Part shown: piece after piece, positions 1 to 5,535 of the stretch
Numbering within the stretch: the first letter of the stretch is position 1
How the letters are laid out: every line of letters begins with the position of its first letter
Assembly: GCA_012031455.1 (NCBI GenBank)
Contig: JAAUTM010000120.1
Coordinates: 1 to 5,584, forward strand
Direction of reading: 5' to 3'
Source of the DNA: Phycisphaerales bacterium
GTDB taxonomy: Bacteria; Planctomycetota; Phycisphaerae; Phycisphaerales; Phycisphaeraceae
Length of the DNA stretch: 5,584 bases
The notes under the pieces: generated by a model
Seen by the model: the letters and a program-made list of their open reading frames with translations, nothing else
What the model was told of the DNA's origin: nothing
Database searches by the model: none
Translations under genes and position numbers: made by a program

Positions 1-230
1 CAGGTCATCCTTCGGGGTCACCCGTGGCATGGCTCAAACAACCTCCACGATAGTCCCACTTGCGGTGCAGTCCAACCCCCACCCCCCGGGGCCTGGTTGC
101 ATCAAACTCGAGCATGCGCTTTGGCGGTTTGCCGTACTTCATCGTTGATCACCGTGATCGGCTCGGCTTTCCGTCGAAGTACCGGGTCAGGGTAAAGCAC
201 AATCTTGAGTTGCGTTATATCCGTCGCCAT
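1..230 (-). pseudogene. def: Peptide deformylase, N-terminal part, frame broken several times and running off the left edge
   Basis: Peptide deformylase is a cytoplasmic metalloenzyme that removes the formyl group from the initiator Met of new proteins. From ATG at 230 the protein begins MATDITQLKIVLYPDPVLRR and continues KAEPITVINDEVRQTAKA, the usual deformylase N-terminus (I-L-YPDPVLR-KA-PI). This frame ends at TGA 102-104. Homology continues in other frames: RMLE then DATR near 118-90, APQVGLSWRLF at 68-36 (motif I, normally GxGLAAPQxG, with its Gly part across G runs at 76-91), SHATGDPE at 34-11, and DDL at 9-1. At least four indels are needed to join these pieces. The Cys-containing motif II and the HExxH motif lie beyond the window. 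No Shine-Dalgarno precedes ATG 230, and an in-frame stop a few codons upstream fixes the start. The gene is either decaying or affected by indel sequencing errors. The family call is firm; the broken state is less certain. Confidence 0.8.
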
Positions 231-236
231 AGATCT

Positions 237-265
237 ATGTTAAGCCGCAATTCTCCCTCCAACAA
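237..265 (-). promoter_or_regulatory. Weak candidate promoter for def
   Basis: On the minus strand TTGTTG (260-265) and TAACAT (237-242) are separated by 17 nt. Each hexamer matches the sigma-70 consensus only partly. Transcription would begin at or next to the A of the def ATG at 230, giving a leaderless message; this fits the absence of a Shine-Dalgarno there. The support is spacing and position only. Confidence 0.25.
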
Positions 266-284
266 GACGCCCACATTCATTAAT

Positions 285-312
285 CGAAGCCCGCACCGCG
301 AAGCCCACACCG
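285..312. repeat. 14-bp tandem duplication
   Basis: Two adjacent 14-mers, CGAAGCCCGCACCG (285-298) and CGAAGCCCACACCG (299-312), match at 13 of 14 positions. The second copy supplies one arm of the hairpin at 304-324. It looks like a local duplication in the spacer between the upstream VWA gene and def. No function is evident. Confidence 0.7.
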
Positions 313-327
313 AACCGGTGTGGGTTC
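301..327 (-). terminator. Hairpin just after the VWA gene, possible terminator without a U-tract
   Basis: CCCACACC (304-311) and GGTGTGGG (317-324) form an 8-bp perfect stem with a 5-nt loop, or 9 bp with a 3-nt loop if G312-C316 pairs. It starts about 15 nt beyond the TAA of the VWA gene, where a terminator is expected. The downstream minus-strand sequence (CTTCGCGG) has no T-run, so it may be a weak or factor-dependent terminator, or a 3'-end stabiliser. Confidence 0.45.
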
Positions 328-339
328 CTGCCACTTCAC

Positions 340-1503
340 TTACTCCTCCCATTTCATCCCCTTGACTGCCGCCTGACTGCGCACCATCTCACGCACTTTC
401 GAATCAAACCCATCGCCTTTGCCCTCTGCAGCCTGCTTTGCCAATTCCGCATCTATAAACTCCTGCCGCTGCTTCGTTAATTCTTCCACTTGATTCTGCA
501 ATACTTTGCGTTTACCAGCCTGTTCTTCAAGGTATTTTGCGCGTGCGGGGGCATCGAGTTTCTGCAACTCCGCAGGCAGTTCCTCTGGTTTCAATCCACT
601 TAATTCCACCTTGCCCTCCGCCACATCTCGCACCAGGTCACCCCTGCCACTGACCACCATCGACGGTGCCGCCGCCGATGCTGGAGTGGATTCCGATGCA
701 GAGAACATATAAAGCATGCGGTCGGCGTTGATTGCTTTATCCGCCATGGCTGCCGAACTTAATTTGCTCGACACTTCCTTCTGCTGCCGTGCATCACCAT
801 AAGCGACCACGGTACCCGCCAGCGCGCCTTGCAATTTCGCCAGTTCATCATCCACGGGTGTTGCAACCACCTGCATTCCGCCCCCCGCATCAATGGCTGC
901 AAATGAACCTTCCGCAAGTTTGGCGATCCGATTCCATACCGTTGTCGTCTGACCATCGCTCCCGCATTGCACGGTGTTGATGATGATGTCGCTCTTCACC
1001 GCCAGTTCACAACTCTGCATGTATTGCACATCGTTTTTGTAATCCATGTGTGGCGGGGCATCGCCCACCAGAAAGATCACCTTGTAAACCGATTTATCCT
1101 TGCTCCATGAAATCTTTGTCACCGCCTCATGCAAAGCCTGATTCACCGACTCAGGTCCATCCCCTCCACCATCAGCCTTGAATTCCATCAGCTGCGCATA
1201 CATCGCATCAATGTCATCCGTCAGGTCAAACCACTGGGTGACATATTGATCGCCACGGTCGCGGTAACCCAGCAAAGCGATTTTCACCGCTGGCGTGGGC
1301 TTGGCACGAAGCATGTCCCCGGCCATCGACCATATCTTCTGCTTGGCACCCTCAATCAAACCCGACATCGACCCCGTTGTATCCAGCACGAAACACACTT
1401 CTATCCGAGGCTGCTGCAAATCTTGGGCGTGAATGTTCGTTGTCATCAATCCCAACACCGCAGCCAGCACCCACATCAGCTTCATCATGCCTGTCATATT
1501 CAT
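340..1503 (-). CDS. Exported VWA-domain protein with charged helical C-terminus
   Basis: A 387-aa protein of unknown role. Start: ATG at 1503 is preferred because AAAGGA (1511-1516) lies 7 nt upstream; ATG 1509, two codons earlier, would be only 1 nt from it. A hydrophobic stretch (LMWVLAAVLGLM, about residues 9-20) followed by NIHA-QD resembles a Sec signal peptide cut near residue 26. The VWA domain follows (about 32-235): strand VCFVLD, metal site DTTGSMS (residues 41-47, Thr where DxSxS usually has Ser), the loop GGGDGPESV (112-120), and FLVGDAPPH supplying the later Asp. The last 100 or so residues (from about SGLKPEELPAEL) are rich in K/E/Q and probably form coiled coil; the protein ends GMKWEE. 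It lies downstream of the VIT-VWA gene on the same strand after a 136-nt gap. It probably binds a ligand through the metal site outside the cytoplasm; the partner is unknown. Domain call firm, function open. Confidence 0.9.
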   Translation of the reverse strand: MNMTGMMKLMWVLAAVLGLMTTNIHAQDLQQPRIEVCFVLDTTGSMSGLIEGAKQKIWSMAGDMLRAKPTPAVKIALLGYRDRGDQYVTQWFDLTDDIDAMYAQLMEFKADGGGDGPESVNQALHEAVTKISWSKDKSVYKVIFLVGDAPPHMDYKNDVQYMQSCELAVKSDIIINTVQCGSDGQTTTVWNRIAKLAEGSFAAIDAGGGMQVVATPVDDELAKLQGALAGTVVAYGDARQQKEVSSKLSSAAMADKAINADRMLYMFSASESTPASAAAPSMVVSGRGDLVRDVAEGKVELSGLKPEELPAELQKLDAPARAKYLEEQAGKRKVLQNQVEELTKQRQEFIDAELAKQAAEGKGDGFDSKVREMVRSQAAVKGMKWEE

Positions 1504-1510
1504 GGCCATA

Positions 1511-1516
1511 TCCTTT
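1511..1516 (-). promoter_or_regulatory. Ribosome binding site that decides the VWA start
   Basis: AAAGGA on the minus strand sits 7 nt before ATG 1503. The alternative ATG at 1509 would leave a 1-nt gap, too short for initiation. The VIT-VWA gene upstream shows the same 7-nt spacing, which supports the choice. Confidence 0.65.
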
Positions 1517-1547
1517 ATGAAAAACCGTTACCTTCGTTAGTTGATTC

Positions 1548-1568
1548 AAAAGTCCACGCATGGCCATG
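1548..1568 (-). terminator. Degenerate terminator-like copy C (CATGGCCATGC...CTTTT)
   Basis: Read on the minus strand this is CATGGCCATGCGTGGACTTTT. It closely matches the right half of the rpsD terminator (CATGGCCATGCCTGGGCTTTT, 19 of 21 positions), but the left arm is not preserved, so the long stem cannot form. A smaller stem, GCATGG with CCATGC, is possible with the bases just upstream. It lies between the VIT-VWA and VWA genes and could give partial termination or be a relic. Confidence 0.4.
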
Positions 1569-1594
1569 AAACCCCATGCCTTCAAATACCTCTC

Positions 1595-1620
1595 AAAACT
1601 CATGCATGGCCATGTCTGGG
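1595..1620 (-). terminator. Degenerate terminator-like copy B after the VIT-VWA gene
   Basis: The minus strand reads CCCAGACATGGCCATGCATG then AGTTTT, starting about 19 nt after the VIT-VWA stop. It matches the rpsD terminator (CCCAGGCATGGCCATGCCTG...) with a few changes that break three pairs of the stem and shorten the T-run to four. It may be a weak terminator that lets some transcription reach the downstream VWA gene. Confidence 0.45.
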
Positions 1621-1639
1621 TCTGTTCATCCCGCAACTA

Positions 1640-3952
1640 TCACGACCGTCCCGCAGCCTCAACAACCTGATACATCTTGTCACCAAGCAAAAACTGCAGA
1701 TTCGATCCCAGCGATAGCCATGGCGCGATTTCCGGGTGCTTGCGAAGCAGCGCGAAATATTCGTCACTGCCAAACACCACCTCCACCATGGAGCTGTTAG
1801 TCGTGGAGGCAAGCCGGGCATCGGTCCACTGCTTGCCGTTCTGGTAAAACGACTGACCATTGACAAATCGCAACTGCTGTTGCATCTGTCCCAGATTCTG
1901 TCGAACGGACTCGGAGACCGCACTGCTGCCACCGAATGCTCGCCCTTGGTATGACATGTTCAAGTCGCCACTGAGGCTGGTGGGCTTGTCCGCTCGTTTC
2001 AAGGCCTCATTCAACTGAGCGTTGGCGACCGCATCATCCCCGGCTTTGCTTTCCTTCATGGCACCAGCCGCCCGATAGAGTTCCTCTCGCATGGGTGCTG
2101 CCTCAGGTGCCGACATCGCTGGCATGATGCGCTGGGCCACGGGCACCTCGCGCCGGGTTTCATCTTCTACAATCAGGAAAGCCGTGTAAGGCGTAACGAT
2201 GCCGAACTGCCTGGCCAGCCGGGTGATTTCATCCTTGAGTTCCTGGTTTTCACCATGCAGACGGACCTGATCCAGCAGGGAACCCACGCGCCTTGTCGCC
2301 CACAATCGAGGAATAAAACCCGCTTCGCTGCTGCGCTGCATGAACGCCGCCTCGGTGACAAATCGGCGCGCAGCCTTGTCGCTTTGCCCTGTGAGGGTAA
2401 TCCTGGCTTGACCCGATCCGCTGTAACGCCCCACTATGACCAGCTGGTCCCCTTCAAACAAATCCGGCAAGTCCTGCGGGTACATCTTGCTGACCTTCAC
2501 CCCGTCGACCTCCAGTTTGACCCCGGTCAGCACCGGGTTGCTGATCCGCGCGAAAAACGACGACACCTTTACCTCGATGTCCTCGCTGGGCAAAACGTAT
2601 TGGGCGTAGGCTTTGGTGTCCTGGGCAATACGGTCGAGCAGGTGGGTGTTGACATCGCTGCCAATCCCAAAGGTAAACACGCGCATGGCCTGTCCATCTT
2701 TTTCCTTTTGCACCACCTTGAGCAGGGTCTCGATATCACGGGCACCGACGGTGGGCTGGCCATCAGTCAGAAACACAAGCGATATGGGTCGGGTGGGTGT
2801 ATCACGTTCCATGGCCACTTTCATAGCTGACTGAAGGGCCGCTTCAATCGCAGTGCCACCCCTGGCCGTGAATCCCTCGACGGTTTGTGTCGCCTGCTTG
2901 CGATGCTCCTCATCCGCTCGTACGAGCTTGCCAAAAACTCCTTCAGATTCCGTGGCAAAACGGATGACCTCAAAACGATCCCCCGCATTCAAGCTGTTCA
3001 GGCAATATTGAAGCGCCCGCCGGGCCTGGGCGATTTTATCTCCGTTCATCGACCCCGATGTATCCACGACAAACACCACATCTTTTTCGATGATGGCCGA
3101 ATCCGATGCCTTCCATGGCGCACTGGCCAACATTAGAAAATACCCACCCTCGTCCGCATCCATCCCATTGTTGAAACTGATCACTGATAGATCGATGTTG
3201 TTTTGTGTTGTTGCGGCGGCAGGGTCCGCTGTGCTGAAATACAACTCGAAATCAGTGTCGGGTCGTGCGTTGTTCACTTCAAAGCCAACCGTCAATTTGC
3301 TGGCACCTTGCCGAGTTACATCCACCGCATGACTGGGCGAATACACCGTCTGAATTGCCTGCTTGGCGCTAACTTCCACTTTCACCGACACGCTTTGTAT
3401 CGGGGTGGGTGAAAACTTCTCCGTATTCAGCGGATACACATAACGCACCATTTTGCCATCACGCGTAAGCAATTGCGTGTAACGCAGCTTGACCTGTTTG
3501 GTGGAGCGTGGCTCGATGGGATAAATGCGTACCTTGATAAGGTCCTGCCCCGCATATTCCAGCAGTGCGGGATCACGGGCTTTGCGCACGATCTCTTCGT
3601 AGATCTGCCTGGCTTTGCCAGCATCGAGCAGTTCAGCTTCCATCATCTTCCCGTCCACATCCATCTCGAACTTGTCGAGCTGGCCACCCTTGGGCACGGG
3701 GAACAAGTAGGTAGCTTCCAAACGTTGGTCGGAGGGGTTGCGGAACACCTGGTCCACATGGGTCACAGCAATCTGATCATTGATGCTGACCGTGACGTGG
3801 TGATGGTCCACCGTCAGCGGCGCAAACCTCGGATGGCCGGGGGGTACGGCAATCTCCATGGGCGGATGCACCACCATCAAACCATCACCACGCACCATGG
3901 CTGTGAACACAAGCAGTATCAGTAACCACGAACGGAATAAATGATTGTGCAT
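1640..3952 (-). CDS. Exported VIT and VWA domain protein (inter-alpha-trypsin inhibitor heavy chain-like)
   Basis: A 770-aa protein. ATG 3952 is chosen over ATG 4000 because AGAGGA (3960-3965) lies 7 nt upstream and the protein then opens with a clean signal peptide (MHNHLFRSWLLILLVFTAMV, then RGDG). The VIT domain spans about 35-165, with TYLFPVPKGGQLDKFEMDVDG, ARQIYEE and the IEP..TKQVKLRYTQLL block. The VWA domain spans about 290-465 with a complete metal site: DTSGS (297-301), Thr367 in RGGTAIEAAL and Asp397 in FLTDGQP. After it come a conserved FGIVTPYTAFLIVE segment (583-595) and a C-terminal domain (about 690-770: RFVNGQSFYQNGKQWTD, DEYFALLRKHPEIAPWLSLG) typical of bacterial VIT-VWA proteins. 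It lacks a recognisable LPxTG or C-terminal membrane helix, so it is probably periplasmic or secreted. Such proteins are thought to mediate metal-dependent protein contacts; the specific role here is unknown. Domain call firm. Confidence 0.94.
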   Translation of the reverse strand: MHNHLFRSWLLILLVFTAMVRGDGLMVVHPPMEIAVPPGHPRFAPLTVDHHHVTVSINDQIAVTHVDQVFRNPSDQRLEATYLFPVPKGGQLDKFEMDVDGKMMEAELLDAGKARQIYEEIVRKARDPALLEYAGQDLIKVRIYPIEPRSTKQVKLRYTQLLTRDGKMVRYVYPLNTEKFSPTPIQSVSVKVEVSAKQAIQTVYSPSHAVDVTRQGASKLTVGFEVNNARPDTDFELYFSTADPAAATTQNNIDLSVISFNNGMDADEGGYFLMLASAPWKASDSAIIEKDVVFVVDTSGSMNGDKIAQARRALQYCLNSLNAGDRFEVIRFATESEGVFGKLVRADEEHRKQATQTVEGFTARGGTAIEAALQSAMKVAMERDTPTRPISLVFLTDGQPTVGARDIETLLKVVQKEKDGQAMRVFTFGIGSDVNTHLLDRIAQDTKAYAQYVLPSEDIEVKVSSFFARISNPVLTGVKLEVDGVKVSKMYPQDLPDLFEGDQLVIVGRYSGSGQARITLTGQSDKAARRFVTEAAFMQRSSEAGFIPRLWATRRVGSLLDQVRLHGENQELKDEITRLARQFGIVTPYTAFLIVEDETRREVPVAQRIMPAMSAPEAAPMREELYRAAGAMKESKAGDDAVANAQLNEALKRADKPTSLSGDLNMSYQGRAFGGSSAVSESVRQNLGQMQQQLRFVNGQSFYQNGKQWTDARLASTTNSSMVEVVFGSDEYFALLRKHPEIAPWLSLGSNLQFLLGDKMYQVVEAAGRS

Positions 3953-3959
3953 GACATCG

Positions 3960-3965
3960 TCCTCT
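3960..3965 (-). promoter_or_regulatory. Ribosome binding site that decides the VIT-VWA start
   Basis: AGAGGA on the minus strand lies 7 nt before ATG 3952. Starting at ATG 4000 would put 16 polar residues ahead of the signal peptide and leave this site inside the coding region, so 3952 is the better start. Confidence 0.75.
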
Positions 3966-4038
3966 GGGGTGTTAATCCATTGGACGCATATGTCAGTCAA
4001 CGGTTCCCCATCGTATTTTCACATCGCGCCGTTGAGTA

Positions 4039-4129
4039 ATGCACCGCAGGTGCAGCGCCAATGAAATGTTTAGCGATGCACCGCAGGTGCAGCGCCATTG
4101 TAATGTTTAGCGATGCACCGCAGGTGCAT
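4039..4129. repeat. Three tandem 37-bp repeats, each centred on an inverted repeat
   Basis: The unit starts at 4039, 4076 and 4113. The first two copies are full (37 bp each, differing at two positions) and the third is cut after 17 bp. Each begins ATGCACCGCAGGTGCA, an inverted repeat TGCACC-GCA-GGTGCA; in the third copy the arms reach 7 bp (ATGCACC/GGTGCAT). The rest reads GCGCCAwTGwAATGTTTAGCG. A partial earlier unit (GCGCCGTTGAGTA, 4026-4038) precedes copy 1. GGTGCA of one copy can also pair with TGCACC of the next, giving alternative longer hairpins. The array fills most of the gap between the Rrf2 gene and the VIT-VWA gene. It could be a tandem operator, an RNA structure that ends or processes the rrf2 message, or a REP-like element. 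Confidence 0.85.
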
Positions 4130-4134
4130 GGTTT

Positions 4135-4150
4135 GTATTGCAATCAATAC
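4135..4150. repeat. Inverted repeat right after the Rrf2 gene
   Basis: GTATTG (4135-4140), CAAT, CAATAC (4145-4150) form a perfect 6-bp stem with a 4-nt loop, 2 nt beyond the TGA of the Rrf2 gene. There is no T-run after it on the minus strand, so it is a weak terminator candidate; an operator half-site pair is equally possible. Confidence 0.45.
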
Positions 4151-4152
4151 CA

Positions 4153-4618
4153 TCAAATCCCCGCGCCGCCCACCAGCGATTCGTCAAAGACCTCACTTCG
4201 GCTCACCGGTTCGCCCTGAATCACCTGAGCCAGAGTCGCCCGATCCATCGTCCTTGCGGTGTAATTGCGAATATCCAGCAGCACTCTGCGAAATTTGCAG
4301 CAATTTTCCTGCGTGCAAGGTTCGTATTGGTTAACCGAAACACAACCGATCGGCGCCAGCAAACCGTCGAAATGACGCACCACCATACCCATCGTAATTC
4401 GCTCGGGCGGCTTGGCCAGGCGATAACCCCCCATCCCGACCTGGCAAGCTTTCCACCCATCCCTGCTGCTTCATTTCCAGCATGATGTGTTCCAGAAATC
4501 GCTTGGGAACATCGTTACGCTGAGCCAGTTCACGGATCGAAATCGTACCTTTGCCATTCTGGGCAGCAAGAGTCATCAAGGCACGCAGGGCGTAGTCAGT
4601 TTTACGGGATAAACGCAT
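4153..4618 (-). pseudogene. Rrf2-family (IscR/NsrR-like) transcriptional regulator, split by a +1 frameshift
   Basis: Rrf2 proteins are dimeric winged-helix regulators, many sensing iron-sulfur status, NO or redox through three cysteines. From ATG 4618 the frame gives MRLSRKTDYALRALMTLAAQ, then ISIRELAQRNDVPKRFLEHI, and reaches GRDGG at residues 60-64. It then goes out of frame at a G6 run (minus strand; C6 at 4427-4432). With five Gs the family signature GRDGGYRLAKPPE is restored and the protein continues to TGA 4153-4155, giving 154 aa, normal for the family. The winged helix covers about 1-70, followed by the dimer helix (RVLLDIRNYT, ARTMDRATLAQVI). Cysteines fall at 92, 101, 106 and 107 of the repaired protein, in the Fe-S ligand region. 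No clear Shine-Dalgarno is seen. The gene sits alone between the rpsD terminator and the 37-bp repeats. It is either a recent one-base mutation, a phase-variable tract, or a sequencing error. Family call firm. Confidence 0.87.
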
Positions 4619-4644
4619 AGGGGCACTCGAATGTGGTAGTGTTT

Positions 4645-4673
4645 AGCATAGGGTTCAAACGCTGAAGCTACAA
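4645..4673 (-). promoter_or_regulatory. Candidate promoter of the Rrf2 gene
   Basis: TTGTAG (4668-4673) and TATGCT (4645-4650) on the minus strand are 17 nt apart, predicting a start near 4639 and a leader of about 20 nt. The hexamers match consensus modestly (3/6 and 4/6). The rpsD terminator just upstream implies the gene needs its own promoter. The -10 overlaps TGTTTAGC (plus strand, 4640-4647), an 8-mer also found twice in the 37-bp repeats. Confidence 0.4.
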
Positions 4674-4710
4674 CCACGACAACACTTCCAACACAAAACA
4701 TTTTACGCAT

Positions 4711-4741
4711 AAAAAAAGCCCAGGCATGGCCATGCCTGGGC
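4711..4741 (-). terminator. Intrinsic terminator of rpsD
   Basis: A perfect 24-bp palindrome (4718-4741; half-site GCCCAGGCATGG) can fold into a 10-bp GC-rich stem with a GGCC loop, followed on the minus strand by seven Ts (4711-4717). It begins 27 nt past the rpsD stop. Stem, loop and T-run are all as expected for Rho-independent termination. The same core, CATGGCCATG, recurs in weaker form at 1559-1568 and 1605-1614. Confidence 0.93.
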
Positions 4742-4768
4742 CTTGATTCATCAAATACAACAGCCAAA

Positions 4769-5371
4769 TCAGCGGTACAATTCGACGATCAGATTCATGT
4801 TCACATCAAAGGGAACCTGATCGGAAGTTGGCATCAGGTTCACCGAAGCCGTGAGGGTTGAAGGATCAAAACCCAGCCAGCCGGGAACCTGGTGACCGGG
4901 CAGAGACTCCATGTTCTCACGGACGATCTTCTGCGTCTTTTCCTTCTTGATGGTGATTTTGTCACCGACTTTGATCTGATAGCCGGGGCGGTCCACCTTG
5001 CGGCCGTTGACCATGACATGCCCATGACCCACGAGCTGCCGGGCTGACCAGATCGACCTGGTCCAGCCGAGCCTGCGGATCACACTGTCCAGCCGCTGTT
5101 CCAGCAGTCGGAGCAACACTTCCCCGGTGTTACCCTTGGCCCTGCCCGCTTCATCAAGATAGCGACGGAACTGTTTTTCCAGCAGGTTGTAGTGGTAACG
5201 CAGTTTCTGCTTTTCGTTGAGACGGATACCGTAGTCACGCAAACGCCGGCCACGATAACCGTGCATTCCGTTGGGGTTGAGTTCGCGTTTGGATGTGTGC
5301 TTGGGCAGATCGACAATGGGCACACCAACACGACGTGACAGTTTGACCTTCGGGCCTGTGTAATTGGCCAT
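4769..5371 (-). CDS. rpsD: 30S ribosomal protein S4
   Basis: S4 is a primary 16S rRNA-binding protein that nucleates assembly of the 30S body, contributes to decoding accuracy and in several bacteria represses its own synthesis. The 200-aa product starts MANYTGPKVKLSRRVGVPI, the usual S4 N-terminus; ATG 5404, 11 codons earlier, would add a non-conserved tail. There are no cysteines, so it is the zinc-free form. The N-terminal rRNA-binding domain (about 1-90, with GYRGRRLRDYGIRLNEKQKL) is followed by the S4 RNA-binding fold (about 91-155: QRLDSVIRRLGW, SARQLVGHGHVMVNGRKVD) and the C-terminal part ending NLIVELYR. The length is normal. It is a one-gene unit with its own promoter and terminator rather than part of an rpsM-rpsK-rpsD-rpoA cluster. 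The Shine-Dalgarno is weak (GGGA well upstream of the ATG). Identification is firm. Confidence 0.98.
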   Translation of the reverse strand: MANYTGPKVKLSRRVGVPIVDLPKHTSKRELNPNGMHGYRGRRLRDYGIRLNEKQKLRYHYNLLEKQFRRYLDEAGRAKGNTGEVLLRLLEQRLDSVIRRLGWTRSIWSARQLVGHGHVMVNGRKVDRPGYQIKVGDKITIKKEKTQKIVRENMESLPGHQVPGWLGFDPSTLTASVNLMPTSDQVPFDVNMNLIVELYR

Positions 5372-5501
5372 GGTACGGGGTTCCCGATTACGCAGGTTCA
5401 ACATGCAACCCGCTTGCGGGAACGCTCCAGGAGGGCGAGGCGGTGACTACCGCTGACCCGGTGATGGAACTTCAGAGGCACATTGCCCTGCAAAAGCAAG
5501 C
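5372..5501 (-). promoter_or_regulatory. Structured 5' leader of rpsD, possible S4 autoregulatory site
   Basis: About 130 nt separate the predicted transcription start (about 5501) from ATG 5371. The stretch holds three short stems: CAG-A-GGCA/TGCC-CTG (5473-5490, one bulge), GCGGT-gact-ACCGC (5440-5453), and CCCG-CTTG-type CCCGCTTGCGGG (5409-5420). S4 is known to bind structured mRNA leaders in Escherichia coli and Bacillus subtilis, so a regulatory target is plausible. The stems themselves are visible; S4 binding is inference. Confidence 0.4.
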
Positions 5502-5506
5502 TACGA

Positions 5507-5535
5507 ATTAGACCACAGCCCAGCCCAACTGTCAA
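5507..5535 (-). promoter_or_regulatory. Strong sigma-70 promoter of rpsD
   Basis: On the minus strand TTGACA (5530-5535, 6/6) is followed after exactly 17 nt by TCTAAT (5507-5512, 5/6). The predicted start is at about 5501. Strength and position suit a highly expressed ribosomal protein gene. The bases from 5536 to the right edge show nothing else I can name. Confidence 0.82.

Noticed and set aside
60..365. Plus-strand open frame of 101 codons
   Set aside because: It runs antisense to the def remnant and into the VWA 3' end; its protein has no recognisable family pattern, while the minus strand encodes clear deformylase segments.
1129..1569. Plus-strand open frame of 146 codons
   Set aside because: It is antisense to the conserved VWA domain and lacks any recognisable domain or ribosome binding site.
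2255..2830. Plus-strand open frame of 191 codons
   Set aside because: It lies entirely inside the VIT-VWA gene on the opposite strand, has low-complexity His/Arg/Gln-rich content and no motif; it is a by-product of the real gene's codon use.
3953..4000. Upstream start (ATG 4000) for the VIT-VWA gene
   Set aside because: It would put 16 polar residues before the signal peptide and ignore the well-placed AGAGGA ahead of ATG 3952.
3971..4000. Promoter for VIT-VWA: TTGACT (3995-4000) with ATTAAC (3971-3976)
   Set aside because: The -35 is good, but the -10 is poor, the spacing is 18 nt, and transcription would start within the ribosome binding site.
4039..4129. CRISPR array
   Set aside because: The units are contiguous and nearly identical along their whole 37 bp, so there are no variable spacers, and no cas gene is nearby.
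4576..4767. Minus-strand 63-codon open frame between rpsD and the Rrf2 gene
   Set aside because: It reads through the rpsD terminator palindrome and overlaps the Rrf2 start; there is no sign of a real protein.
5372..5404. Upstream start (ATG 5404) for rpsD
   Set aside because: The extra 11 residues are not part of any S4 N-terminus; MANYTGPK at 5371 matches the family.
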